A stretch of 64,000 bases of DNA from Malurus cyaneus samueli (lineage: Eukaryota > Chordata > Aves > Passeriformes > Maluridae), in assembly GCA_009741485.1 (NCBI GenBank), contig CM019216.1, positions 43,473,931 to 43,537,930 of the forward strand, given 5' to 3'. A program made the position numbers and the translations under genes. The notes beneath the pieces were generated by a model. It made no database searches. It worked only from the letters and a program-made list of their open reading frames with translations, and had not been told where the DNA came from. Below, piece by piece: positions 13,430 through 25,999 of the stretch (position 1 is its first letter; the number at the start of each line of letters is the position of its first letter).

Positions 13430-13558
13430 TTCTGGAGGAAGCTGTATGATTGCATGTGCCAGTTCTCAGGGAAGACAGTTGAAACTAGCCCTGCTTTGAA
13501 CAAGGTCTAGTCCAGATGACCTTCTGAGATCCATTCAAGTATAAATTATTCGGTGACT
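13430..13558 (+). mobile_element. Old CR1 LINE 3' tail, plus strand
   Basis: The segment 'ctagccctgctttgaac', then 'ctagtccagatgacc', then 'ataaattattcggtgac' follows the order of the CR1 3' UTR: the 'cctgctttgagcagg' box, 'ctagatgacc', and 'aaattattctatgat'. It is strongly diverged. The 5' border is not visible and the start given is approximate. Confidence 0.7.
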
Positions 13559-16500
13559 TCTTTCCCATGAAGTGGAAAAAAAAATCATCATTTTATATTT
13601 TTCTCTGTGGTGAGTTTTAGAAGATAACTCACTGGCAACCAAACATCATTAAACTGCAGTGATCTCTAGAGACCAGACCTCTAACCTCAGAGTAATTACC
13701 ACGAAGAACAAACCAGAACACTGTAAATGAGACCGGATTACTCAGAGCATGGCACATCTTCACCTTTAGAAGGCATACCTAGCTTTCTTGGGACTGCAGC
13801 CATCGATGCTATTATTTGGAACTTTCTTTGCATGCCCTGTATGCATGGTGGCTTTGTTACACCTACAGTGGGATGGAATTTTCTTATCTGAGCTTTGAGA
13901 ATTTAAGTGACAAAAACTAAACTTCTTTGCCTCTTGTGTCATGTGAAACCAATTTTCTAATGCTCAGTAAAACAAGATGAATCTACATTAATATGTTAGT
14001 GTATTTTTCAAAGGCATGCTTGTGCATGCTGAGCTACATAAATGGTTTTGTTTGTATCACAGCACTCAGGGTAAGTGAACTAGACTTTGGTTTGAATGAA
14101 GCCAGGATAAAAGGTTTTCTTCAGGATTTCCTCTCCAGCCTTCTAAATCATAATGAAAATTAACCCAGAATACTTGACGCAGATAATTCAAACTAACTCC
14201 CATTGCAAAAAAATGTGTGGCACGGACACCTGGTGTTCAGCTTTCTGTTCATCCCAATCACCCATATTGACAGGACTGCACACTTGTTAATGTGGACATA
14301 AGCTTTAATAAAAACTAAATGGCTACTTATAAGTGAACAACTTCATGCACTTTTCAACACCACAATTATATAGGCTTGAGTTTGAAAACTCTAAAGATGC
14401 TGCAATGAGGAAAAATACCCGTAGTGGTTAAATAGCAGTCACAAAATCTTGGCATCTTTTACTGTAGGCATATGAAAATAATCTGCACGTTTATGTTCTT
14501 GTATTTCTGTGACATATTAATATGTTTGTTTTCCCACAAATATTTCTGCTACTAGAAAGCACTAAACAGAACTATAACTATGAAACTGATTTTTTTTTTT
14601 CATTTTTCAGGTAGCACAGCTCCATCTGTTTTACAGGAGTCTAATACCTTCAATATTGGTCTTATTTGACTAGACTGTTTATTATGCTACATGTACAGAG
14701 CTATTGTAAGTTAAAACCATCTTTATTTTTGCTGTTTCTCCATAAGAATTTACATTAAAAGGTCATATCGCAATATTTGAAAAGCTTTAAATGGGATCAT
14801 ATTCTTCACCTGTAAAATCAAAAGCATTTGTTTGACCATAGAAAATTTCCTACAAAACAAAAAGTAAAGTGTAAAGCCCATTATGCTGATAGGTTATAAC
14901 CCTATGAATAACATGGCACAACACTGGGAAAATGGGAATCCTCTTCCTAATCATAATCTTAATGATGTCAAGACTCATTTTTCACAGGTATGCAGTATTT
15001 AGCAGTACACTCAGTGGTGCTGAATCTGGAAAAGTATGTATACCACAAAGAGCTAATCAGTGAGTAGGCATTCTTGAACTCTTAAATTCAGTTGCATTTC
15101 CTTCTTCAACTCCAACTTGACCCCAACAACAAAAAAAATTCTTTGCTTCCTTTGTGGAGCACAAAACCTGATTCAGTTCTGCCATTCTTCTTTTCACTTC
15201 AGTTGCCTTCTGTATCCTGTCTCCTGCCTTTATGAAGCCCAGTCCATCCTCTTTTTATTTGATGTAATGCAACACTCAAAGTACATTTCTTGTTGTTGTA
15301 CCTATTACATGAAGAAAAGAGACTCAGAAAAGTGCTACTGAGATTTAATCCCAACATTACTGGGGTATCTGCATAGACCAAAACCTCCCCAAAATGGATG
15401 TGAACTTCTGCCTTCCAAGCAAAGCAAAATCAATCTTCCTGCCATCAGTAGCTCGGAGGTGAGGGAAAAGTGGAACATGTCAGAGTCTCCATCTTTTACA
15501 TCCTCTCAGGAGCAGCAGCTAAAGTAAACCCAGCACTTCAAGTCTCACTGTTACAGACTCCCTCCTTTATCCACCACAGCCTCTGTTTTTGGTAGGACCA
15601 TTGAGGCCCCAAGCAATAATATCTGGCATAAAGTGAAGTGATTTTGTACCACCTATCCAAAAGCACTGGCTTTGAAAATTACCTTAATTATTTTTTAAAA
15701 TTTTATTTTTAGTTCCTGCTGGATTAATATTAACCAAGGAAATTATTGTTTCTATGTGATGTTAAATGTACCTGTTTACAGTCCTAACTGCTGTGAAAAG
15801 AGTTTTGGAAAAGTGAGTGGGCATAAATTAAAAAAACAAGGAATCTTTAATTAATTAAACAAATATAAATATACATAGTTTAAATTATTGTACAAACACA
15901 AAATGTTTCTCTTCATCCTGTGTGACAACACAGTTTAGGATGGAATTAAAGGCTTGCTAGTGCTCTATCTCTTCCCAACACTGATGTGTATCATATGGTC
16001 CCAGAGGCAGAGGACATTCCTAAGCAGAGCCAGCAGCTGCATAAAACGTTCATCCAAAGCAGAAGCAGCTGCACATCTTCATAAACACTGGACAGCAGCA
16101 TTGCTTTCCAAATCTGGATTCACTTTTCCCAGCTGAGGAACTTCCTACCCATGCTCTTGAGACCACTATTTCCATCCCCTCCCACCTCTTTTATAAGTTG
16201 TCTTGTGCCAGCTTAATTACTTCTGCTTGCTATATTCTCCTTTACATGCTTCCATCTCTTTCCACAGTTCTGTAGTACTTTCTGAATTTTTCTAACTAAA
16301 GCTTTTCCATTCTGTTTCTAGCTACCATTTATCTGTAGCTATGCATTTAGGGGGAAAAAAAAGAAGAGAACTACATATCCTTAGATGGAGAAATGGAAAA
16401 CTTCATTTGTATGTTCTTGAACCTTAGCTAGAACCTCTAGGTGCATTGGTAGCATGCAAAATAGGATGTTAAACACAACAGTTTCTAACGATGAGTTGGA

Positions 16501-16635
16501 ATGATGAGTAGGAATATAGAGGTTTAGTTAAAAGACTGCACCAGATTGAAGTTGATGTGTGCTGGAGAATGGAGGTTGCAATTGTTATCTTGGTGTGTGA
16601 GAACACTAAAATTAGGATCCATAAAAAAGCCCCAG
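13559..16635. other. Non-coding DNA, nothing recognised
   Basis: Unique AT-rich sequence. A good splice-acceptor-like site (T-rich tract then CAG) ends at 14610, but the downstream frames close within about 20 codons, so no exon is called. Confidence 0.65.
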
Positions 16636-16975
16636 GCAGCCACTCGCTCACTGCCCCACCAACAGCGCAGGGGACAGGACCAGAAAGGTAAAAGGCAGAA
16701 TCTCATGGTTTGGGATTAAGGCAGTTTAATAGGGAAAGCAAAAGTTGCACACACCAGCAAAATAAAACAATGAATTAATTCACTGTTTCCCATGGGCAGG
16801 CAGGTGCTCAGCCATCTCCAGGAGAGCAGGGCTCCATCATGTAAAATGGTGACTTGGGAAGACAAATGCCATCCCTCCAAATAGTCCTCCCTTCTTCCTT
16901 CTTATCCCTACTTTATATAAGGAGCATGAGGTCATATGGTCTGGAATACCCCTTTGGCCAGTTGGTAACTGTGTT
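16636..16975 (-). mobile_element. Truncated LTR of the same family as 4567-5143
   Basis: About 340 bp align by eye with the middle of the LTR at 4567-5143, in the same minus orientation. Shared landmarks are the 'ttcccatgggcaggcaggtg' and 'gcagggctccatca' stretches. On the minus strand a TATA-like box (TTATATAAAG, 16911-16920) lies about 185 bases upstream of an ATTAAA poly(A) signal (16725-16730). That is the U3-R order expected of an LTR and supports the orientation. Both outer ends are missing or too diverged to see. No internal retroviral sequence is attached. Confidence 0.78.
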
Positions 16976-19379
16976 ACCTGAGAAATGGTAGAAAAGACAA
17001 CTCTTAGGCCTGCAAAAATCTAATTTTTGTGTAATTTTCAAGGTGCTGCACAAAGCATACAATGCCAAGGAGCACAGTAATTTTACTCAGGCTGCATAAC
17101 ACTTCTTTCTTTAAACCCTACATTTGGCAAATTGCACCTTTGATGGCTCTTCATCTTGCAAGCAGTCTAATAGTCCCCATGATGAAGAACATTAGAGCCC
17201 CAGGAAGCAATAAGAAATGATCAGCTCACTAATCCACAAGATTAGGTAATGAATCCTGTACAGTCTATGAAATAACTGAAGGGCATATGGCAGTGGACAT
17301 GTGAGAGTGGAAATATCTCCTTTTACACATGACAGTTATAAAATTCTTCAGGAAGCTCAGAAAATGATGCTCATGACCAATGTTTAGAAGGTAGAATTTA
17401 GGATAACTATAGGTTTTTTGGTCTCTAAAACTTTGGAGAAAAGGTAATTTTGTCTTTGAAATTGTCATGCCTTGTGCATTATAATCACTTTCTTATTGAC
17501 TTCCACATTCACCATGCAAGTCAGGCCAGTCTGGATTACAAAGGAAAACTTAAAATTACGGTACCATGAACACAACAATGACTGTCAACACAGCATCCTT
17601 TCCATGTAGATTGAAACCCTGCTGCAATCTGTCTTCGTTAATTTGACTTAGTTATGTCTAGTTTTGGAAAATTTCTATTTTGTTCCTCCTAATAAATGAA
17701 CAGAGAGAGATTTACTTGTGTCAAAGCTAAGTACTGCACTGTTGTGGCAGGGCTGGTCACAGTTTGGTCTGTCAAAGGGCATGGGGGAGGAGGAAGTTGT
17801 AGAGTCAGTCGAGGCATAAGTGATGGGAGTGCTGCCCACCAAGAACAGTTTCCTGGCCCTGGCACCTGTCAGACCTGTTGGCACCAAAAGCCAGATCTAC
17901 AACCTCTGGACATGGACGGGCAGATGACTTTCAGCCCAAGTGAGCAGAAATAATGTCAAATATTCAGATGCTGAGGTGAGTATGTAGTAGTTTTTAAGGG
18001 ATTTTTCCAACTTAATTTTTTTATTTTCTTCAGGGAAGGGCTGAAAATAAGATAGAAGGTCTGAGGTTCTTGGATGTTTCTGCAGTGTTAAACAACACCA
18101 GTGATGTGATTTATTAAAAATCTTTTGACAAAGAGTCTGAAACTTTCTGAATGTAACAGACCTTGATGCTTTCCTCTTTGCCTCTCTTCCCTCTCCAGGG
18201 TGGTTTGTTCATGTACAATCTTGCCATTATGACTGGAAACCTCTTAGGAAATGCATTGACACAGAGCAGAACATCTGTCCCCTGCTGAGGACATGGTACA
18301 ACACAGGACTCTGAGGTAAGCCCAGGTAGAGGGTTCCAGAACACTGGCAAGGAGAGCTGTCTCAGTAGGACATGTGCTCTGATTTGCTCTTCTGACCATG
18401 TCCTTGGAGATGTTTCCTGCACATGGGGTTAGAAGGATCACTGGCTACCAGCTTCTTGCCAGACACAGTTCAAGCCAGCAGCCATCATCTGTCTCAGAAA
18501 CTTTCCTTTAATGTGAAAGCTGAAATGTTTGAAAGAGTGCTCAGCTCAAACAGCTCAAATATCTACGTTCCTGGAGATAAGGACAGTACTTCTGACAGAG
18601 GAATGTTGAGAGATGTGCTTTTCAATTTCATCAGAACCACTTTGGCACCTTGCACTGCACTCTTTTTTTGAGAGTCTTACACAGTGCCACTTTCATGCCT
18701 CGTTTCACTAGCCAGCTGGGAGAGATATGGAACTTGAGCTTTTTACAACTCCAATGTTGATAAGCAAAAGATGAAGCCTCTATTCAGTTTTTTGAAGCTA
18801 AATATGAATGAGACAACAGGACCAGGGGTTATGTGTCTACAGCAGAAAGAAACCTAAATAAAACACTCACCCAGAGCAGCACTGCCAAAAGCAAATTCAA
18901 GAATTTTGTTATTTGTGAATATCTCTCTGTGTGATTCACAAAACAGATTTCCAAATTATTTTACAAAATTAAATGTATTTCTGAAGCCTCTCACCCTGGA
19001 AGACTGGCTGAACCCTTCCCAGCATCCATGAGGGCAGGAACAGTCATAGATGGGTTTGGGAGGTGTTGATCAAGTTCATTTGGCTGGCTAGCAAAAATGC
19101 TCAGGTGCTTCATGATCATCTCAAAGGTAGATGAAACTTGGAGGGGAAAGCCATTTTCTTTCATATCACTTGTCTCCTTTTGACTTCCTTGTGATTTTGC
19201 ATATTTTGGCACATTCCTATATCTCCATGCACATCTCCAAGCTTAGCAAGCATAGAGTGTTTCCTCAACAATATGAAAAAAGGATGAAGTCTTCAAAAAT
19301 CATCAACATCTGATTTTCTCAAATCTCACCACCATTATGCATAGTGTTTGTGGTTATCTTTGCCCATTTTTTTCACTCA
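16976..19379. other. Non-coding DNA, nothing recognised
   Basis: Unique sequence between the truncated LTR and a CR1 copy. Several 60-100 codon frames overlap on both strands near 17.7 and 18.3 kb; none has a recognisable domain or consistent splice signals. Confidence 0.6.
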
Positions 19380-19945
19380 TAATCAGAATCAGAGTATTCT
19401 GTGTTGGAAGGGACCCACAAGGATCATCAAGTCTGATGTGAGAGATCCCCAAGAGTCACACCATGTGCCTGAAATTGTTGTCCAAATGCTTTGTGAGCTC
19501 TGTCAGGCTGGTGCTGTGACTACTTCCCTGGGGAGCCTGTTGTGCCCAGCCATCCTCTGGGTGAAGAAACTTGTTCTAACATCCAACCTAAGCCTCCCCT
19601 GGCACAACTTCAGGTCTTGTCACTGGTCACCACAGAGATCAGTGTCTGTCCTTCCCCCGACGAGGAAGGTGAGACTGCAGTGAGATTGCCCCTCAGTCTC
19701 CTTTTTTCCGGGCTGAACAGAGCAAGTGACCTCAGCCACTCCTCATACAACTCCCCCTTGAGACCCTTCACCATCTTTGTTGCCCTCCTTTGGACATTCT
19801 CTAACAGCTTTATATCTTTTTTATATTTTGGAACCCAAAAGTGCCCCCCAGGCGAGATGAGGTTACCCCAGGACAAAGCAGAGCAGGACAATCCCCTCCC
19901 TTGCCTGGCTGGAGATGCTGTGCCTGATGCCCCCCAGATCATCAC
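19380..19945 (-). mobile_element. CR1 LINE fragment, minus strand, with RT C-terminus
   Basis: The plus strand begins with the reversed CR1 3' end ('tgttggaagggacccacaag', then 'gatcatcaagtc'). On the minus strand an open frame of 111 codons (19945-19610) carries the end of the CR1 ORF2 protein, with the segment 'VQRRATKMVKGL' followed by 'LFSPEKRRLRGNL'. These are typical of the C-terminal part downstream of the reverse transcriptase. The copy is 5'-truncated and cannot move, but it is less decayed than the others, so it inserted relatively late. Confidence 0.92.
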
Positions 19946-20670
19946 ATCTGCAAAAGACTAAAATAATGTGTGGGAAGAGCTGCCTCTCAGCCATCCGTCT
20001 CCTGTTTCTAACACATAGACCCATGTAAACGTACAAATGAATGGACAACAGCCAAGACACTGCAGTGAGAGCAGCTTCAGTCCAGCACATCTGATTGCAC
20101 TTACTCCTCTGTTATCAAAAAATCGACATCATAGGACATAATGAAATATACTTATGAAACCAGAAGGGGCAGGATATTGGGAGAAAGGGTTGGGGATGGA
20201 TGAGGGAAAATCAGGAATGAGACATTTGGGGCAAGGGAGGTATCTGGTTAATTTTGCCAAGGAAAACAAAATAAGTCAAAAACATTCATTAGGATAAGCA
20301 ATGTATTAGAAGTACATAAGTAATACCTCGCCTAAATCTTTTCCTGGCTTCCAGTGCTGTTGGAAAGCATTAGTTCTTCTTCGTCATGTCTGCTAAGCAC
20401 ATTCTTGGGGGGGAAGGAGGGCAGTGAAGAAAAAAAATAAAAGAGCAGAGAGTGAACTTAATCTTGGAATCCTGAAAAAGTCGCCTGTGTGCTTTTTCTA
20501 GCCTCTGGTACAGCAAACCAGGTTGCTATGGTAAAATGGGTCAGAGCAGTAAGCAAGTTAGCTTGTGCAACAAAATCAGACTCCTGGTGCAGTGATGGGA
20601 GGCAGAGGCCAAAGCACACAGTAATCTAGAGCTGAATCTAGGTCACTGGGGTGCTTTGTAGCTGCAGCTG

Positions 20671-20745
20671 TCCGTGTGGGACTGTGATCTCCGGCAGGGC
20701 TCACAAAACCATCCTGACGGCTGGGCTCCTGCTCAACCGTTACGG
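20671..20745. other. Small CpG-containing GC patch
   Basis: Five CpG dinucleotides fall in about 75 bases in otherwise CpG-poor DNA, together with a PstI-type 'gctgcagctg' palindrome just upstream. It is far too short to be a CpG island by usual criteria. It may be a regulatory element or chance. Confidence 0.35.
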
Positions 20746-21053
20746 GTGTACTGGGGGAGCTGTTGCTTTGTCTCTGTCAAAAACAAATTATAATTTTAGA
20801 TTTTAAATTATGGATGCGTATGCAGGCAGCATGTGTCTCTGTGTGTGTATTATGTATGCACATTTATTTTAAAATAAGACGTACTCAGCAGGCACATGGC
20901 CCATATTTTGGGAACCCATTACACAAATTAACATTCACACTCCAAATGATCATTATCACATATTTATGGGAACTGTGCATCCCACTCCAAGAAGGCTATA
21001 AAGATCTGCGAGCAAACATAAGAAATCTCTTCTCCAGCATACCTAATCAATTC

Positions 21054-21087
21054 CACACACACACCCCCCCCCCCCCCCCCCCCCCCC
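21054..21087. repeat. (CA)n followed by a 24-base C run
   Basis: A short CA array runs into 24 consecutive C (21064-21087). The G-rich complement can form a G-quadruplex and the C strand an i-motif. Length is likely variable and also prone to sequencing error. The proline-rich frame through it is an artefact. Confidence 0.93.
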
Positions 21088-21244
21088 AACAAACGCCCTC
21101 CCAAAAAGCCTGGGAAAAGAAAAAAGACTTTGGAGAATGTCAGGGAGGTCGTCCCACGGTTCAGTCTCTCACATCCCCTACAGACATATGCTGATACACC
21201 CATCCGTGCAGCAATCTATTATATCATTTACTTTCTGTGACTGC

Positions 21245-21385
21245 TAAAAAAAACCCCAAAAATAAAAAAAAAAAAAAAAAAAAAAAAAACACAACAACCT
21301 GGGAAAAAAAAAAAAAGAAAACAAAAAATAAAACAAAACAAAACAAAAAAAAACCCTAAAAAACCAAACAAACCAAACCCAATAA
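21245..21385. repeat. A-rich low-complexity region
   Basis: About 140 bases dominated by A, including a 26-base A run (21264-21289), A tracts broken by single G or C, and AAAAC-type units. No retroposon body precedes it that I can identify, so it is listed as low-complexity DNA. Confidence 0.9.
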
Positions 21386-24198
21386 TCACTTATTAAAAAG
21401 CCAGGGAATGGGGCCAAATCAGGAATAGAAGTAGACTAGCATACCCTCTACTGATGCTGATGGAACTACACAGGCTCAGGGTTTAGTCTTACATAGAGAC
21501 ATGGTCCTTGTCCATGGTGGGATGCAAAAGGACCCATAAGGGAGATTCATCTGGAATACAGGAAAGGCACACTTCTACATGATGAATTTGGCAGCTCTTC
21601 GGTGTATGAGGGCTGTTATATCACCATTTTTTCCCTGCCTTTTTCTTTTTTATGTTTAAAAATTCTGCAAGGCAGAATTATGCATATTTTCCTGGGATTC
21701 TAGGTTATATAGAAGAGATTCTGGATATATCCCCTGCACACTAAAATATCTGTTTCCAGCGCACACAGAACAAACCTGGGGCTCCCAGGGCACACCAGAT
21801 CTACTGTGTGAGCAGTGATTGACTCCATAGGAAGCACACAGTGGGTCTGAAGTGTTCCAGAATCTTCCTGGCACATGTTACGTGTGCTGAACAGTTCTCA
21901 TCCTATACACACCAGAAATCTGGCACACTGAGTGCCAAATATGTCACTGTCACGTGCCATGTTTTGTCTGTCTCGTGTAAAAATCTGGCGTAAGCATATA
22001 GTAACACCAGGTAGAGATGTTAACGGAATGGTGACATTTCTCCTTGGATTTGGGACAGGATTGGACAATTGGAATTTTCCTTCTCACAATCACAAGATAA
22101 TTTCTGCTTGAGATGACTACATTGGACAAAACATCCCACCATACCATTTGGTTTTATTCAGGTCACATCTTTCATACTATGTCATGACATTTTGCCCATT
22201 TCCAGTGTGAGTGTGGGGGCAGAGGAAGAACAAGGGACACCAATAACTTGGAGTTGCAGAATCAGTGTCCACCTTCATAAATCACATATGACAATGAAGT
22301 TCCTGCCCTCCAAATCTCACATTTTAACATGGATGACTCAGATTAAAAATGTGTTAGGAGTAATCTAAAAATTAGGCCAGGAGTAATCCATGACAAGATC
22401 AGAATCCAAAGACAGATGAGGCACCAATGCTTATTCAATTAACTAAACAGTTACAATCAATTACATTTTTCTTGAAAAAAATTAAAAATGCATATTTTTA
22501 TTTGGGATGGCATTTCAGCTGTCCCACAGGAGTAAGGTATCAGCTGATCGTCAATGCTTTTGAGCTGCATTTGATAAAAAGTTGGTAACCAGAGTGAGCT
22601 GCCTGGCCCCCTGCATGAGAAACACTCCCAAGAACAGGGTCAGAGGGACAAATCAGCACAGACTGTGGCACAGACAGTGAGCATTTGCAAGCTCTCAGAC
22701 ATGCCATGAGCATGGCCTCTGTGCACGCCTCTACAGATGTCTGAAAAACCAAGATGAAGCATCTACAGACCATATGTCAAATGTCAGTTTGTAGGCAAAG
22801 TGAGATCGCTCATTTCCTCACACAGCACTGCTAACATGATGCAAGAGCACTGGGCAACTGCCCATTCTGCTGAACAGCAGCACACATAAATAGCTTGCAA
22901 ATGCTGGAGATAGAGGTGCACATCATATACAAGCAATATGACATATTCCTTCAAGAGGAGAGTAGCAGAAAGCAAAAGGGAAAGAGAAAAAAGATGTCAA
23001 GAGAGGTTCAAGGATGGTTCTCTCTTGGTAACCACTCACAAATTGCCTTCTCTTAGTAGTAATGAAGAATGTATGCATTAAAAAGGCCTTGACTCATTCC
23101 ATCACATACAGTTCATCTCTTCTCTAATTTCCTCAGCAACTTGTCTTTCTTATCCTTGATTATTCAGTGATACTTGAATAGCTCTGATAACTCATCTGAT
23201 GCATGCAGACAAGTGACAGAAATATTTGTCTATCAGGTACTCTCTCTGTAAAGCAAACAAATACCACTCCACCCAAAGGGGACAGTCAAATTCATCATTG
23301 GTGGAACATTCTGCATGTGAGGTTTACGTGTAATGACCACCAGAACAGACTCATTTAGAGATATCCTTAGTGATATAAAGATCTGCTGTTGGGCTGATAA
23401 AATTCTTTTCATGCCACTGATACCTTAATAGTTAGTTACAGAATGACAGGCAAGGAGACCAGGCAGGCTTGGAGACTTACCTGGACAGACACGAGGCAAG
23501 AGATTGATTTTGATACCAGAATTGTATAACCCAGCATAAAATTTATCATTTAATTTTGCTTGTATATATGTTCTGAAGGTATCTTACCTACAATAGCAAA
23601 TCTACAAAAGTCTGCACATAAACCAGAGGAAAACAAGAAACAACAACAACAAAAAAGAACCTGGGGGTAGAAAAAAGAAGTTCATTTCCTAACTCTGACA
23701 TGAATACAATTTTATACTTGAAAATAGGTTTAATCTTCTTGTTTCCAAAAAAAGGTCGTAAATCACAGACTCAGGGGACTCCAGAGACATGCACCGAGTG
23801 GAGGGATGGCAGGGTGTGGGGAGGGAGGAACTGCTTTACAGGCAGAAAAGAAACATTCCATGGAAGTTGCACTGCCAGATAAATCCCCTGCTGCGGAGTC
23901 CGTCTGCACATTCCACTGCTAAAGGGCCGTGAGTTGTCGATAAGGGGTCATTTTCCTACACCTGGACAAACAAGCAATTCACAGAAAAGACCTAATTAAC
24001 TCTGACACGTATTGAAGGATCTGAAGTACCTGACACACTTTTTGTCACGATCCCTTCTTTGGGCAGGGTGGAGTGGATGTTGACTGACAGAGGGCTGCAG
24101 AAACGACTAGCTGATAAAAATTACACTTTTTAACTGGCTTATTTTCCCTCCTTACTTTATATTTTGGAAAATGTTTTTAAATGAGGGGTGGCAGCAAG
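21386..24198. other. Non-coding DNA, nothing recognised
   Basis: Unique sequence without a recognised repeat, exon or RNA gene. Open frames stay below 80 codons. Confidence 0.65.
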
Positions 24199-24280
24199 AA
24201 GGAAGGAAGGAAGGAAGGAAGGAAGGAAGGAAGGAAGGAAGGAAGGAAGGAAGGAAGGAAGGAAGGAAGGAAGGAAGGAA
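24199..24280. repeat. (AAGG)n / GGAA microsatellite, about 20 copies
   Basis: 82 bases of perfect AAGG repeat with no interruption. The plus strand is pure purine, so triplex formation is possible. Each unit contains GGAA, the core recognised by ETS-family transcription factors. All reading frames are open through it and encode a repeating EGRK-type peptide, which is not evidence of a gene. Confidence 0.97.
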
Positions 24281-25999
24281 ATTATCTAACTGGCCAAATA
24301 AGTACCTGTGTAAAGAGTTTTTCAGGCTTTATTTAAAATGCAAGTTGGACTTACTTAAATGTCTGTTGATAATATATTTACCTGGGCTCAGGTACTGATG
24401 AGAAAGACACCTTTTATGCTGAAAGATCATTAGCATCATCACAGCAATATCATATATGTGCTCTTAAATGGAGGAAAAAGAAACTCCAAACATTTGTAGT
24501 GCACAGGGAAATGCTGGGGTTCATGTCCTGGTCATTTAGTAAATAAAGCATTCCTCCACCCTTGTTGCTCAGAATGAAATAGCAAAGAGGTTAATTTTAC
24601 TATTTTTTTAATTAGTCCCTCTGTGATGGATGCAAGCACGTGCATCAATACTTTCCAGATTGAAGTTCATGACTGCTCATCTGTACAACATATACTGCCT
24701 CAACAATGGCTTTATGAATTTCATCAAACAAGGGTTGGCAGCTTCCCACTGAATCACTTGGTGTGGCTGTGGACTCTTGTTTACTGACATCAGGGAATGC
24801 CTTAGAGCAACTATTGCCTCATACCTCTCAAATACTAATGGGGGTTCAAAAAGCCAAACATCTGATGCAGGCTTGTCTCTCTGGAATGTGTTAGGGTAAG
24901 ACAAGCCCCTCAGTCAGTGGAAAGGATTAAATCCCTTCTCTTTGGAGGAACTTTAGAGCTCTTCACAGCTCAGACAAATACCACTTCAAGAGGTTCTTCA
25001 GGAAATAGTCTAGAGGGTTCTCTCTGAGTATATTAAAACCTAATTCAGACATTGGGTAAATATGTAAATTATGGGTATGACAGTTGTTGCAGCAATCGTT
25101 TTGACTCAGTAGATGAACACAAGGTCCCTGTTACTTGAGTATGATTTCCAGTCTCCTCAAACATCTTGTTTTGGAACCTTTCACAGGCTATAAAGTTAAG
25201 CAGTAGCCTGTTGTTAAGGAATTTGAAATGAGAAATCACTAAAACACTCTGGTCCTGGTACATAGAATTTTAGTTTGAATTTTGCAACATAAAATGAGCA
25301 TTTTAAATAGAAATATTTGAGGTAAAACATAATGTCTGGCAAGGTAACTGGGGAGGAAGTATCTCATAACATCCATGTGGAAGTCTCCAGCCGTAACACA
25401 AACTTCCTTAGCTACTCAGTAAGTGACTAAAGTTATAAACATTTACAGCGCAGTTAATTTACTTTCAACTGTAGTTTGGAAAGCTCTTGCCCTCTTTAAT
25501 GATGCTGCTAAATGTCAAATTTACAATTTTGGAAAGTTATTGTCAGCACTTTGCTATAAGTGAATATTAATTAATACTAAATTGCAATGGCTTCCTTAAA
25601 ACTTCAGTGGATGCCAAAAGGAAAAAAAAAAAAAAGAACAACCTTAATCTTCTATGCTACTACAATAAATAATAAAAGAAAAAGGAATGGTTTTCCACTT
25701 ACAAAATCAAATGCTGCCAAGAGCTACATTCAGCTAGTAGCCATTTGTTTCAAGTGCATACTGGCTCCTGTCATATGATGAGGGAATATGACATTTGGTA
25801 ATCTTATTGGCACAAGTCAGGTTAGCATGGCCAAGAAACACAGAGCAGTCTCCTAGCAATAGCCCTTTTCACCATAGCCGTGGTGCCTAAGAAAATTAAA
25901 CATCTAAAGAGAACAATCACAGTGAAAAATCTGACAGTTTTATGAGGGAGAAATGTGGTGGAGAGTGATAGAGTTGTCTGTAACACTTCCAGAATTTCC
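24281..25999. other. Non-coding DNA, nothing recognised
   Basis: Unique AT-rich sequence between the GGAA array and the A-rich block. A 7-bp inverted repeat around a central TTTCC (25986-26005) is the only local structure noticed. Confidence 0.6.

Noticed and set aside
14583..14665. Strong splice-acceptor-like site
   Set aside because: T-rich tract followed by CAG at 14608-14610, but all three downstream frames close within about 20 codons and no donor is evident.
20763..21194. 143-codon plus frame with a proline run
   Set aside because: It crosses the CA and poly-C tracts, which hold no stops; no domain is recognisable on either side.
24171..24398. Open frame encoding repeated EGRK
   Set aside because: It is produced by the GGAA array, which is open in every frame; no gene-like sequence surrounds it.
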